From contig NZ_CP123897.1 of assembly GCF_029910655.1 (NCBI RefSeq), forward strand, positions 4,949,547 through 5,013,546: 64,000 nt of DNA. The letters run 5' to 3'. The translations under genes and the position numbers were made by a program. This DNA is from Methylomonas sp. UP202. GTDB taxonomy: Bacteria; Pseudomonadota; Gammaproteobacteria; Methylococcales; Methylomonadaceae. Position 1 is the first letter of the stretch, and each line of letters opens with the position of its first letter. The notes below the pieces were generated by a model. It worked only from the letters and a program-made list of their open reading frames with translations. It was not told where the DNA came from and did no database searches. This document shows, piece after piece, positions 1-9,512 of this stretch.

Positions 1-752
1 AGAATTTCATGACCGTTTTCGGACAAGTCATTATTCGGCTCGGCCTTTTCCGGCTGCTTGCCGGCATGCGGCAAAAATACCGACAGACCTTCGACCGCGT
101 CCTGCAAGTGCTGGATACCGGCGTAAATGCCGACAATGTCCGGCACTGTCGCGCTATTCAGCAGCGCCAGTTCCTTGGCGATTTGCTCGCGTACTTTGAA
201 AACCGCCGCGTCGCCGCTTTCCCGCAAACGTTGGTCGGCGGCTTCCAGCGCTTCGCGAGTAGTGTGGACGTCGCCGACCAGATGCAGACGCTGGTTGGCG
301 ACGGTCAGCAAGTATTCGGCGTCGGCCAACAACCAGTCGCCGCGCGTCTTACCCAATTGCCGTTGCAAAACTTGAATCGAAGCTTCCAGTTCCTTGCGGG
401 CGGTTTCCAGCCTTTCCTCATGGAGTTTGGAGAAATCGGTCAGCGTTTGAGTAAAGTGATTGTCCTTGCCGGTCATTTCGGCGTTCAGATTGGCGAGCTG
501 CGACTGCAGGCCGGACAACTGATCCTGCAAACCGTTGATTTCCTTATCGACTTCAATCAGTTTCAGATTGTCCTGATTGTTTTCGGTGTCCTGGCTGGCC
601 CGCAATTGCTGAAAGAAATAAAAGCCGGCCGCCGCCAAGCCAATCACCAATAGAATCGCGACGATACCTATCCACAACCCGGCGAGAGACTTTTTTACCA
701 CCACGGTGGGGGTTTGATTTTCTTGTTGTTGTTCTTCAGTTACTTCCGCCAC
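1..752 (-). CDS. hemX: HemX-like protein, C-terminus beyond window
   Basis: Last gene of the hemC-hemD-hemX run; only the first 250 codons are inside the window. It begins with GTG at 752 behind a GGGGAA ribosome site, and its first codons overlap the end of hemD by 17 bases. The visible protein has a short Gln/Glu-rich cytoplasmic tail, one membrane segment at about residues 24-47, then a long Gln-rich coiled region. This is the usual HemX plan: an inner-membrane protein annotated as uroporphyrinogen-III C-methyltransferase-like but lacking the methyltransferase fold. Its role in haem synthesis is not settled; a scaffold for tetrapyrrole enzymes or a partner of HemY is usually proposed. Identity is inferred from architecture and gene order. 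Confidence 0.85.
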   Translation of the reverse strand, partial: MAEVTEEQQQENQTPTVVVKKSLAGLWIGIVAILLVIGLAAAGFYFFQQLRASQDTENNQDNLKLIEVDKEINGLQDQLSGLQSQLANLNAEMTGKDNHFTQTLTDFSKLHEERLETARKELEASIQVLQRQLGKTRGDWLLADAEYLLTVANQRLHLVGDVHTTREALEAADQRLRESGDAAVFKVREQIAKELALLNSATVPDIVGIYAGIQHLQDAVEGLSVFLPHAGKQPEKAEPNNDLSENGHEI

Positions 753-1518
753 TGTTTTCCCCGTTCAATATCGTCGTCAAGGTCTCTAAAATCGCCGCGT
801 CGGCCGGTTGCCGACACACCGCCACGCTGGAAAATCCGAGTTCCGTCGCGGCCGCGCCTATCCTTTCGCTGACCACTACCAACGGCAAGGCCCGCAACGC
901 CGCCACCGAGGTTTCGTCCAACATGGCCAGCAGATTCTCCAAGGCTTCCAGGCTGGTCATCGTTGTGGCGCTCAAGCGGCCCGCCGCCAACGCCGCCATG
1001 AGTTCCGTCGTATCGGTAGCGGGTCTGACCCGCCGATAAACCTCCAAATACGCCACCTCGGCACCGCGAGCGCGCAATGCCTCGGCCAGTTTTTCGCGAC
1101 CGCCGACTCCGCGCACGATCACACATCGCTGCTCGGCGACCGCCTGCAGCGGCGCCTCGGCCAGCAAGCCCTCGCTGCTGAAATCGCTGGCCGGCACGCA
1201 GTCGACGCGCCATCCCGCCGCGCGCAAAGCCCCGGCAGTCGCCTCGCCCACCGCGGCAATCCTCGGCCGATGCAAGCCGGGCATTTTGCCACCGAACGCG
1301 GCGATAGCAAAATCCACAGCATTCGTACTGGTAAAAATCAGCCAGTCGCTAGCGGCAGCCAATTGCAGACTTGGCTCGGCCAACGCCTCGGCGACTATTT
1401 CCAGGACCGGGAATCGGACGGCCTGTCCGCCGGCGCTTTCGATCAAACCGCATAAACGCTGGGCTTGCGCGGTCGGCCGGGTGACCAAGATTCGGGCGCC
1501 GCGCAAACCCGGCGTCAC
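736..1518 (-). CDS. hemD: Uroporphyrinogen-III synthase
   Basis: Cytoplasmic enzyme that cyclises hydroxymethylbilane and inverts ring D to give uroporphyrinogen III. The 260-residue protein has the HemD pattern: an N-terminal ILVTRP strand, a [11 protein letters not shown] segment near residue 65, an [11 protein letters not shown] segment near 95, and a second-domain [10 protein letters not shown] segment. A longer open frame runs upstream inside hemC, but the GTG at 1518 overlaps the hemC stop as GTGA and places the conserved N-terminus correctly, so it is chosen. Sequence conservation in this family is normally low; the call rests on these segments plus the position between hemC and hemX. 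Confidence 0.93.
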   Translation of the reverse strand: MTPGLRGARILVTRPTAQAQRLCGLIESAGGQAVRFPVLEIVAEALAEPSLQLAAASDWLIFTSTNAVDFAIAAFGGKMPGLHRPRIAAVGEATAGALRAAGWRVDCVPASDFSSEGLLAEAPLQAVAEQRCVIVRGVGGREKLAEALRARGAEVAYLEVYRRVRPATDTTELMAALAAGRLSATTMTSLEALENLLAMLDETSVAALRALPLVVVSERIGAAATELGFSSVAVCRQPADAAILETLTTILNGENSGGSN

Positions 1519-2441
1519 AGATACAGCTCGCGTAGAATTCGGTCCGCGCCCTGCGCCAGCAATGCGTCGGCGACTCGTTCGCCCAGCGCCGTGGCGTCCG
1601 CCAAACCGCTTTCGGCTTCGGCACGGTAAAGCACCGAACCGTCCGGACTGCCGACCAAACCGCGCAGCGCCAGGCTTTCGCCGCGAATTTCGGCAAACCC
1701 GGCGATCGGTACCTGACAGCCGCCATTCAAACGGGCATTCATCGCTCGCTCGGCGGTGACCCGGATGCTGGTGGTCTCGTCGTGAAGGACTTTTAAATAG
1801 TCGTGTATTTCGACATCGTCGCTGCGGCACTCGATGCCTATCGCGCCTTGCCCCATCGCCGGCAGACTTTGCTCCGGCGTCAGCGGCGCCGTGATCCGTT
1901 CAGCCAATCCCAAGCGTTTCAGGCCGGCCGACGCCAGAATGATCGCGTCGTATTCGCCGGCATCGAGTTTAGCCAGCCGGGTGTTGACGTTGCCGCGCAG
2001 GCTGAGAATCTCGGCCTTCGGGAATTTTTCCTTGATTTGGCATTGGCGACGCAGGCTGGAAGTGCCGATGCGAGCGTCGGCCGGTAATTCGGCCAAATCG
2101 CGGTAGCGATTGGAAACAAAGGCGTCGGTGGGGTCCTCCCGCTCCAAAATCACGGCGAGATGCAGCCCTTCGGGAAATTCCACCGGTACATCCTTCATCG
2201 AATGCACCGCGATGTCGGCCGCGCCGTCCAGCATCCCTTGCTCCAATTCCTTGACGAACAAGCCCTTGCCGCCCACTTTGGCCAACGGCGCGTCGAGAAT
2301 TTTGTCGCCGCGCGTCACCATCTTGACCAATTCGGTACGCAATCCGGGAAACGCTTGTTGGAGCCGGGCCGCGACATGTTCCGCCTGCCACAAAGCCAGC
2401 GGACTTTGTCGAGTCGCGATACGAATGATTCTGTCGGCCAA
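1515..2441 (-). CDS. hemC: Porphobilinogen deaminase (hydroxymethylbilane synthase)
   Basis: Joins four porphobilinogens into hydroxymethylbilane, the substrate of the next gene product. The 308-residue length is normal. Visible hallmarks are the N-terminal [15 protein letters not shown] segment, the catalytic Asp in HSMKDVP (Asp84), the Arg-rich [10 protein letters not shown] segment and the cofactor cysteine in NGGCQVP (Cys242, the same number as in E. coli). It heads the operon and overlaps hemD by four bases. The upstream 167 bases hold no gene and should carry the operon promoter, which I could not place. Confidence 0.98.
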   Translation of the reverse strand: MADRIIRIATRQSPLALWQAEHVAARLQQAFPGLRTELVKMVTRGDKILDAPLAKVGGKGLFVKELEQGMLDGAADIAVHSMKDVPVEFPEGLHLAVILEREDPTDAFVSNRYRDLAELPADARIGTSSLRRQCQIKEKFPKAEILSLRGNVNTRLAKLDAGEYDAIILASAGLKRLGLAERITAPLTPEQSLPAMGQGAIGIECRSDDVEIHDYLKVLHDETTSIRVTAERAMNARLNGGCQVPIAGFAEIRGESLALRGLVGSPDGSVLYRAEAESGLADATALGERVADALLAQGADRILRELYL

Positions 2442-2608
2442 TTGCGCTCCTGACTATCGGCATCGGCTGGGCGATACCGGGGTTAAACGTAAATAGCCGC
2501 TATTGTAATCCGATTCGAACGGGAAGGTCTTTAGAAGTTGCTTTCCGGAACACGAGCAAACGTGCCGCCGGAGAGCGTCGAGAGGAATGTAAGCGAGCGA
2601 GGGACGCG

Positions 2609-3328
2609 TTAGTCCATGCCCGCCGCGGAACCGGCGCCCTTGACGCCGCGCAGGCTGGTGCCGTCGAAATTGGCGTTACGGAAATCGGCGCCGTCGACGT
2701 CGGCGTCGCTCAGATTGGCGCCCGCTAAATCGGCCCAGCGTAGATTGGCCCGGCGTAAATTGGCGCCTTGGAATTGCGCGTAGCTCAAAATCCCGTGCAT
2801 CAGGTTAGCATCGCTGAGGTCCGCGCCGCGCAGTTTGGCGTTGTTCATTTCGACCCGAGCCGGTGCCATGCCCTGATTCGCCATATCCGCGCCCAAATTG
2901 GCACGCCTCAGCAGCGCACCGCTCAGATTTACGCCGTTCAACAAACCGATGATACGGCTGCCACTCAGATCGGCGCCGCTTAAGTCGGCACCGTCCAACA
3001 CCACCGCGTAAAGGCTGGCTCCAACCAACGTCGCTTGGCGCAAGCTCGCTCCGCGCAATTGCGCGCGGTTTAAATTGGTATTCGCCAAGTTCGCGCCATC
3101 CAAGCGGCAAGCGTCCAGATTGGCGGAAAATAAATCCGCGCCGCGAAAATCCAAGCCGGACAAATCCAGTCCCGACAAATCCTTACCGGTCAATTTCGGG
3201 CGTTGCGTCGCGCCGGAAATCTCGGCCGCCACTTGCTCGCGCGTCATCTCGGCGGCGACCGCCAAGTCGGGAATAAACACCGAACAAGCGACCGCCGCAA
3301 GCGCGACACGCCAGACCCCAACCGTCAT
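2609..3328 (-). CDS. Exported pentapeptide-repeat protein
   Basis: A 239-residue protein with a Sec-type signal peptide (hydrophobic run ending around AVAAE, residues 8-28), a short spacer and then pentapeptide repeats of the A(D/N)LxxA type from about residue 50 almost to the end. Such repeats fold as a right-handed quadrilateral beta-helix. The start at 3328 is chosen over an upstream extension because AGGTGG lies seven bases before it and it gives a clean signal peptide. Unlike the DNA-mimicking gyrase-protecting members, this one should be periplasmic. There is no operon partner. Function unknown. Confidence 0.85.
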   Translation of the reverse strand: MTVGVWRVALAAVACSVFIPDLAVAAEMTREQVAAEISGATQRPKLTGKDLSGLDLSGLDFRGADLFSANLDACRLDGANLANTNLNRAQLRGASLRQATLVGASLYAVVLDGADLSGADLSGSRIIGLLNGVNLSGALLRRANLGADMANQGMAPARVEMNNAKLRGADLSDANLMHGILSYAQFQGANLRRANLRWADLAGANLSDADVDGADFRNANFDGTSLRGVKGAGSAAGMD

Positions 3329-3755
3329 ATGCCCACCTGTTCCGAACACCCGCCATTCGGGCCAGCCAACCCTAACAAGCGCCCGGACCACTGGCAAGGG
3401 AAAAAATCCCCGTATTGCCTTTGACCGCATCTCGGCGCCGCCCAAACCTACTTTCGGGCAGCCAGCCTTCGCGAACCCCAACGCATCGCGCCGGCCGCGA
3501 TGGATTCGCAGGCTGCGGACCTGGCATTGAACCCGGCTTTCCGCTCGGCCGCGAAAGCTGTAACCGGCCAATACCAGTCGGCTAGCAATCCTGGAACCGC
3601 TGTATCGCCCGGCGAATGGAAGTCAACGGCGCAAGCGGGGCTTTAACCACGATCGCTAGCGCTCCGACACCAGCCAGCCTCGGCATTTTCAACGACCTTC
3701 ATCGCATAAAGCGGCTTAAACCCGCTTCGCGCGGCGATTGCGGCCTGCAAATCCG
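3329..3755. other. Intergenic stretch, no gene seen
   Basis: The open frames here lack a ribosome site and have no recognisable protein character. It lies upstream of the pentapeptide-repeat gene and downstream of the small minus-strand gene, so it should contain the promoter of the former. No convincing terminator or repeat was found. Confidence 0.5.
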
Positions 3756-3959
3756 CTAAGCTCCGCGTATCCAAGGCCTAACCATATCGCGTATCGAGGC
3801 GCCGTGCTGGCGGTAGTCGTCGAACAGGCGGTGTATGTCCTGCGGATTGAGGTAAACGTAAACGCCGCAACCGGTGCGCGCGATGAATTCGCCGCTCAAC
3901 GCGTCCAAAAACGCGGCATGGGAAATATCGTTTTGCCGAAATGACGTTAAGGTTGACAT
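3756..3959 (-). CDS. Small protein of unknown function
   Basis: A 67-residue cytoplasmic-looking protein, supported mainly by a strong GGAGGAT ribosome site seven bases before the ATG. It contains a single Cys, a YVYLNPQDIHRLFDDYRQHG segment predicted to be helical, and a basic-aromatic C-terminus. It has no signal peptide or membrane segment. It stands alone between two gene-poor stretches. I do not recognise the family. Confidence 0.55.
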   Translation of the reverse strand: MSTLTSFRQNDISHAAFLDALSGEFIARTGCGVYVYLNPQDIHRLFDDYRQHGASIRDMVRPWIRGA

Positions 3960-4508
3960 GATTGCATCCTCCGAATTGTTATTTTCTAAGGCTCCGCCGG
4001 CGTGGCGAGGTTCCCATCCTTGCCGCCTCCGTCGCGAGGCTTAGCGCTCGCGATCGGGATTCCTCCCACGCTGACAGTCTACGGTCGCCCACATTGTTTA
4101 CGCTGTCTGATTTTTCACTGACAAACTGTCGTATTTTCGGCACTTTCTCCGAACAGCCACCGAGCCTTTCGGCTGAAACCCCTCCGGCTCAATACCTGGG
4201 GAGCGCGGGCGGCCTCTTAGAGCCGGCATCACGTAACACGATGGCTAGCGGCGATTTCAACACCGGCCATTTTTGAACCGCCGCCGTTTTGTCGCACTAA
4301 AAAACAAGATCCCTCGATTCCGAGCCTGCTTGACCGCCCTTGCCGTGCGGGCCGCGCACGAGGGGCCGACTAAACGCCCAGCCCCTCAACGGCGCCCGGT
4401 TGTTATACATCCTCCCAGTCTCTTCTAAACTATCAGAACGCACGACTCGGAACGCAAACCCGGCGCCTGACGAGTCGCACTGTTTCCGTCCATTTAGCAA
4501 GGATACCC
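3960..4508. other. Intergenic stretch, no gene seen
   Basis: About 550 bases with no coding frame I can support. It precedes the VPLPGA-tailed protein and follows (in its own orientation) the promoter side of the small gene ending at 3959. No clear promoter, terminator or repeat was identified. Confidence 0.45.
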
Positions 4509-5192
4509 ATGAAGACATTAAGCGCCGCCGCGCTGTTATTCTCGTCGACACTCACCACATCGCCAACCTCGGCCTCCGCTATATCAGGGCCCAACGGGCA
4601 AGATTTCGATCCGCTAGGCTGCGACCAAGTGTTCCCTTGCGACGTTCTGGAGCTGACTCAAACCCTGTTCGGCGGCAAGCACGGCACATTGATTTCTGTG
4701 GCCGACGACAACCCCGATAACGACAATCTAAGCTTGAATTTCGACTATCGGCTCGACACCGTCTATATCGAACGCGCCCGCTTGCGGGTCTGGCTGCGCG
4801 ACGATACCCGATTGGTCGCGGACGCGTTGTTGTTCAATTCCGGTCTACTGGACACGCGCGAATATGCCGCCATCACCTCGATCAACGGCGAGCCGATCAG
4901 CGCCGACTGGGTTGAAGTGGGCGGTTTGAAACAATACCTGGAATTGGACATTACCGACTTTTTGTCCTTGAGCGGGGCCAACACCTTCAGCGCGACGTTG
5001 GGCGTCATGGACACCGGCAGCCGAGACTATCTATTCGCGGGCGCCGAGTTTTTCGTCAAATACTGCGATCCGGCCACGCCTATCGATAACGGCGGCATCG
5101 GCACGGTGCCGTTGCCCGGCGCGATCTGGTTAATGGGCTCGGCGCTACTTGGCATCGGCGCGGTTAACACCAAATCGCGCCGGGCCGCCTAG
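4509..5192 (+). CDS. Exported protein with VPLPGA (PEP-CTERM-type) sorting tail
   Basis: A 227-residue secreted protein. It starts at ATG 4509 behind AAGGA and carries a signal peptide ending around SASA (residue 24). The body is an acidic, probably beta-rich domain with three cysteines in the CDQVFPC and later KYCD segments. The C-terminus is a classic tripartite sorting signal: VPLPGA motif, a hydrophobic helix IWLMGSALLGIGA, and a short basic end KSRRAA. Such tails are recognised by EpsH/exosortase-type enzymes linked to exopolysaccharide biosynthesis. No exosortase is in this window, so it must act from elsewhere. The function of the body is unknown. Confidence 0.8.
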   Translation: MKTLSAAALLFSSTLTTSPTSASAISGPNGQDFDPLGCDQVFPCDVLELTQTLFGGKHGTLISVADDNPDNDNLSLNFDYRLDTVYIERARLRVWLRDDTRLVADALLFNSGLLDTREYAAITSINGEPISADWVEVGGLKQYLELDITDFLSLSGANTFSATLGVMDTGSRDYLFAGAEFFVKYCDPATPIDNGGIGTVPLPGAIWLMGSALLGIGAVNTKSRRAA

Positions 5193-5331
5193 CGTTTTCG
5201 AGCGGTTTCCCGCTGAACGATCCATTTAGCTCGGAACAAGCCACCGCGCCGGTCAGCGATTACGCGCGGCTGGCGTGGACCAAATTTGATCGGACAGGCA
5301 AAATAGCCGATTCGCCAACCGCCGCTCAAAC

Positions 5332-8300
5332 ATGCTCGCACTCCTGGTCCGTTTTTCCATCCGCTATTCCGGCATCGTCATCGCGCTGGCCCTGCTGCTA
5401 TTCGGCTACGGCGGCTATCGATTCGCCAATGCCGGCCTGGACATTTTTCCGGAGTTCGCGCCCAAGCAAGTCATCATCCAAACCGAAGCGCCTGGCCTGG
5501 CCGCCGAGCAAGTGGAAGTGTTGGTCAGCCAGCAGATCGAACAGGCCGTTAGCGGCCTGATCGGCCTGAAAAACTTGCGCTCGCAATCGATACAAGGCCT
5601 GTCCATCGTCACCGCTACCTTCGAGGAAAGCAGCGACGTGTACCGCAACCGGCAGTTGGTCGGCGAGCGATTGACCGGCATCGCTCAGCGCTTGCCGGCC
5701 GGAGTCGGTACGCCGATTCCGCTGCCGCTGTCGTCATCGTCGGCCACCGTGATGACGATAGGCTTGCGGGCCGGCGGCAAATCGTTGCTGGAATTGCGCA
5801 GTCTGGTGGATTGGACCTTGGTGCCGCGCCTGCTGGCGGTACCCGGCGTCGCCGACGTCAACGTGTTCGGCGGCGACATTCAGCAATTGCAAATCCAGCT
5901 GCTGCCGGCCGCCTTGCAGCGTTACAACTTGTCGGTCGACGAAGTGGTCACCGCCGCCGCTAGCGCCAGCGAAATCAGCGGCGCCGGCTTCATCGACAAC
6001 GGCAATCAGCGCTTTTCGCTGCAGCTCAGCGGCCAACCGAGCAATCCGCGCCAATTCGAACAGTTGGTGGTCAAGCGTTTGAACGGCAGCAACATTTTGC
6101 TCGGCGATGTCGCCGAGGTCGGCTATGCGCCCGCCCCGGCGATCGGCGCCGCACAAATCCAGGGCCAGCCGGCCATCGTGATGATGATCATCGGCCAGTA
6201 CGGCGCCAACACCTTGTCGGTGTCGCGGCAAGTCGAAACGGTGCTCGAGGAGTTTCAACCGCTATTCGAGCAACAAGCCATCGCCTTCCACGCCCATCTG
6301 TTCCGGCCGGCCGACTACATCGAGACCTCGCTGCACAATCTAGCCGGCCATTTGTTGCTCGGCGGCGCCTTCGTGTTGTTGGTGCTGTACGGCTTTTTGT
6401 TCGATTTGCGCAGCGCGCTGATCGCCGCTACCGCGATTCCGTTGTCCTTACTGACCGCCGCCCTGGTCTTGCTGACTTGCGGCGTGAATTTAAACATCAT
6501 GGTGTTGGGCGGACTAGCCATTGCGTTGGGCGAAGTCGTCGACGACGCCATCATCGACACCGAAAACATCTTCCGGCGCCTGCGCGAAAACCGCCTGAAG
6601 ATTCACCCCGACCCCAGCGACGAAGTGATCTACCAAGCCTCGCTGGAAGTGCGCGGTTCGGTGGTTTACGCCAGCTTCATCGTCGCGCTGGTGTTCGTGC
6701 CCCTGTTAACCCTGGCCGGCGTCAGCGGCCGTTTATTCGCGCCGCTGGGCGTGTCCTACATTCTGGCGATCATGATGTCGCTGCTGGTGGCGCTAACCCT
6801 GACCCCGGCGCTCTGCCACCTGCTGCTGCGGCGCCGCCTGCCGGACACCGCCGAGCCGCCGTTGATCAAGCGCCTGAAACCCTGGTACGCCAAACATTTG
6901 CTGTGGACCACTCGCCATTTCAACGCCGTGGCCGGCATCGGCCTGATCGCTTGCGCGGCCGGTCTGGCGGCGTTTTTACAGTTGGATCATCAATTTCTGC
7001 CGGAATTGCGCGAAGGTCACTTCATCGTCCATACCGCCAGCGCGCCGGGCACTTCGTTGCAGGAATCATTGCGGGTGGGCGCCTTATTGAGCGAACAATT
7101 CGCCGACATCGAAGGCGTCGAGTCGGTGTCGCAGTGGGCGGGCCGGGCCGAACGCGGCGCCGACACCTACGGTAGCCATTACAGCGAATACGAAGTGCGA
7201 TTGAAACCGCTGTCCGGCCGCGACCAACAACGGGTTTTGGACAGCCTGCGCGACGTGCTGGAACAATTTCCCGGCATCGGCTTCGAAGCCAACACCTTTT
7301 TAACCGAGCGGGTCGACGAAACCATTTCCGGTTACACCGCACCGGTGGTCGTGAATCTGTACGGTAACGACTTGAACGAACTCGACGGCAAGGCCCGACA
7401 ATTGGCGGCCTTGATCGCCGGCATCCCCGGCGCCGCCGACATTCAGATGCGCTCGCCGCCAGCCACCGCCACGCTGCAAATCCAACTCGACGGCGAGCGT
7501 CTGAAGTTTCGCGGCATCAGCCCCGCGCAAGTCATGACGACCCTGCAAACCGCCTACGAAGGCCGCATCGTCGGCAAGCACATCCAGGGCAACCGGATCT
7601 TTAACGTGGCGGTGACCTTGCCGCCGGAAAAACGCAACGCCCCGGAATTCCTGGGGCAACTGCCGTTGAAAAACGCCGACGGCCAGCGGGTGTTGCTCGG
7701 CGACATCGCCGACATCCGCCACGGCGAAGGCCGCTACAATATCCTGCATCAAGGCGCGCAGCGTATACAGACCGTAACTTGCAAGGTCGAGGATAGAGAC
7801 ATGGACGAGTTCGTCGCCGAACTGAAACGCCGAGTCAACAGCGAAATCGCCTGGACCGGCAGCGCCCATCCGCAATTCGTCGGCGCGGCCATGGAGCAGG
7901 CCGACGCCCGCGAGTCCTTGCTCGTGCATGCCTTGCTGGCCGGAGTCGGCGTGCTGATTTTCGTGTACATCGCCCTGGGCAGCCTGCGCCACATGCTGCT
8001 GACCTTGCTGAATCTACCCTTCGCGCTGTTGGGCGGCGTCGCGGCCGTCGTCGTCACCGACGCCACCCTATCGGTCGGCTCCTTCGTCGGCTTCGTTACC
8101 TTATTCGGCATCACCGTGCGCAACTGCATCATGCTGATTTCGCATTACCGGCATCTGATCGAATTCGAAGGCCAGGTTTGGAATCAGGCGACCCTGGTCC
8201 GCGGCGCCCAGGAGCGCCTGCCGGCCATCTTGATGACGGCGCTGGTCACCGCGCTGGCAATGTTGCCGATTGCCTTCGACAGCGACAACCCGGGCCGGGA

Positions 8301-8430
8301 AATCATGGGACCGATGGCAGCGATCATCATCGGCGGCCTGGCGTCATCGACGCTATTGAATTTACTGTTGATGCCGGCGATCCTGCAACGCTACGGCCGC
8401 TTTTCGGTGGAATTCGAACCGCAGGTTTGA
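5332..8430 (+). CDS. RND efflux pump, heavy-metal (CusA/CzcA) type
   Basis: A 1032-residue inner-membrane proton-driven exporter. It has the duplicated RND layout: one N-terminal helix, a large periplasmic loop, six helices, then the same again. Family features include IFPEFAPKQVIIQTEAPGL near residue 40, the acidic helix GEVVDDAIID at about 400-408, and a second-half loop with the DADI-type repeats. This resembles heavy-metal efflux pumps, but no periplasmic adaptor or outer-membrane channel gene lies beside it, so it must borrow partners or act alone. No good ribosome site precedes the ATG; the start is chosen because it gives the normal N-terminal helix. Substrate cannot be told from sequence alone. 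Confidence 0.85.
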   Translation: MLALLVRFSIRYSGIVIALALLLFGYGGYRFANAGLDIFPEFAPKQVIIQTEAPGLAAEQVEVLVSQQIEQAVSGLIGLKNLRSQSIQGLSIVTATFEESSDVYRNRQLVGERLTGIAQRLPAGVGTPIPLPLSSSSATVMTIGLRAGGKSLLELRSLVDWTLVPRLLAVPGVADVNVFGGDIQQLQIQLLPAALQRYNLSVDEVVTAAASASEISGAGFIDNGNQRFSLQLSGQPSNPRQFEQLVVKRLNGSNILLGDVAEVGYAPAPAIGAAQIQGQPAIVMMIIGQYGANTLSVSRQVETVLEEFQPLFEQQAIAFHAHLFRPADYIETSLHNLAGHLLLGGAFVLLVLYGFLFDLRSALIAATAIPLSLLTAALVLLTCGVNLNIMVLGGLAIALGEVVDDAIIDTENIFRRLRENRLKIHPDPSDEVIYQASLEVRGSVVYASFIVALVFVPLLTLAGVSGRLFAPLGVSYILAIMMSLLVALTLTPALCHLLLRRRLPDTAEPPLIKRLKPWYAKHLLWTTRHFNAVAGIGLIACAAGLAAFLQLDHQFLPELREGHFIVHTASAPGTSLQESLRVGALLSEQFADIEGVESVSQWAGRAERGADTYGSHYSEYEVRLKPLSGRDQQRVLDSLRDVLEQFPGIGFEANTFLTERVDETISGYTAPVVVNLYGNDLNELDGKARQLAALIAGIPGAADIQMRSPPATATLQIQLDGERLKFRGISPAQVMTTLQTAYEGRIVGKHIQGNRIFNVAVTLPPEKRNAPEFLGQLPLKNADGQRVLLGDIADIRHGEGRYNILHQGAQRIQTVTCKVEDRDMDEFVAELKRRVNSEIAWTGSAHPQFVGAAMEQADARESLLVHALLAGVGVLIFVYIALGSLRHMLLTLLNLPFALLGGVAAVVVTDATLSVGSFVGFVTLFGITVRNCIMLISHYRHLIEFEGQVWNQATLVRGAQERLPAILMTALVTALAMLPIAFDSDNPGREIMGPMAAIIIGGLASSTLLNLLLMPAILQRYGRFSVEFEPQV

Positions 8431-8472
8431 CGGTTTGGCCGACGGCGGACCGGCGCGGTCATTCTCGCACCC

Positions 8473-8802
8473 TCAACCGCCGTCGATTTCCTGTTCCAGC
8501 AGGGTCCGCAAGCCTTCCGGCATTTCCAGCGTCAGCGGGTCCCAGCCCTCCAGGCTCAACACATCCTGCAGGCAATCTTCCATGATCCGATGCGCGGCCA
8601 ACGTGGCCTCGGCGATGCGTTCGTGCACTTGGCTTTGCAATTCGCTACGGCCGCGCTCGGCGCAATTGGCTTGATATTCGTACAGCTTGCGCAGGCTGTC
8701 GATCTGCACACCGACTTGCGACGGACAGGAACACAGATAGAGAATCGATTGTAAATTGATGCGCCGCAACTGCGCATTACTGAACTTGGTTTCCAAACTC
8801 AT
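8473..8802 (-). CDS. Conserved-looking hypothetical protein
   Basis: A 109-residue soluble protein, mostly helical, with a CSCPSQVGVQ segment holding two cysteines near residue 25 and another in YQANCAERG. It converges with the RND pump gene, their stops 43 bases apart. An AGAGG ribosome site lies ten bases before the ATG. I do not recognise the family. The Cys-x-Cys pair might bind a metal, but that is speculative. Confidence 0.6.
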   Translation of the reverse strand: MSLETKFSNAQLRRINLQSILYLCSCPSQVGVQIDSLRKLYEYQANCAERGRSELQSQVHERIAEATLAAHRIMEDCLQDVLSLEGWDPLTLEMPEGLRTLLEQEIDGG

Positions 8803-9121
8803 GAATCCAAACCTCTCGGTTGCTGTTGTTATTATAATTTTTCGGTCGCGCGCAACCGCTATAAGACGGGTAGTCCGGAGAATGGCCGTCTAAGCCCAAC
8901 ACGCGTACCCGCTTGAAATCGAAACGATTTCAGCGTCGCCAACTTTACAGGGATTGCCTAAAGATGCAAGTTCGGCACCGTCGATACGCGGACACAACCG
9001 CCCGGAACGCTTGTATCCGGGCTCGCGGGGTTTTGGGCGACGGACAAACTCAAAAGATATGGCATGGGCTTTGCTTTTGCAATATCTCCAAATCCATAGA
9101 GCCAGCCATTATTTCCGCCTC
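8803..9121. other. Divergent intergenic region with an 8-bp perfect palindrome
   Basis: It separates two divergent small genes. At 8914-8932 there is a perfect inverted repeat, TGAAATCG-aaa-CGATTTCA. This could be a small hairpin or an operator. Several out-of-frame open stretches here are not supported by ribosome sites. Confidence 0.4.
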
Positions 9122-9430
9122 ATGAACCACAGTCATAACGAATTAAGCCCGGTACAAATCGAACATTTATCGTCGTTGCGATATATCAACCCAATCGATG
9201 ACCACATGAAAATCGTATCCAGCGTCAAGGTGCTCGATAACGTTCACCCGCACGACACGTCGGCGCTTTTGATACTGGACATTTTTATTGACGACAAGCA
9301 AATCGACCGAATCAGTTTCAATTTACACCATTATGCCTATGAAGAAATCATAGAGCTTGCCCGGCATATTCGCGACAATGATTATATTTTGCGAGCGGTC
9401 GACGCCGCTCTGGCGGGAGATATTGAATAA
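9122..9430 (+). CDS. Hypothetical protein, 102 residues
   Basis: A soluble acidic protein of 102 residues with alternating strand and helix character: VSSVKVLDNV, then ALLILDIFIDD, then a C-terminal helix. The open frame extends upstream to 8954, but the MNHSHNEL start is preferred because the extension looks like translated intergenic sequence. The ribosome site is weak. It ends just before a stem-loop shared with the convergent nifX-like gene. Family not recognised. Confidence 0.55.
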   Translation: MNHSHNELSPVQIEHLSSLRYINPIDDHMKIVSSVKVLDNVHPHDTSALLILDIFIDDKQIDRISFNLHHYAYEEIIELARHIRDNDYILRAVDAALAGDIE

Positions 9431-9438
9431 ATTCAGCG

Positions 9439-9473
9439 TTGCCACGCTAGCGATCAACTCGAAAGCGTGGCAA
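9439..9473. terminator. Stem-loop between convergent genes
   Basis: TTGCCACGCT and AGCGTGGCAA form a perfect 10-bp stem with a 15-base loop, centred between the stops at 9430 (+) and 9513 (-). No strong T tract follows on either strand, so it is a candidate bidirectional terminator or transcript-end hairpin. Confidence 0.55.
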
Positions 9474-9512
9474 ATATTAAAAGGCATTTAATTCAAATGA
9501 ACGAACCTCGTT

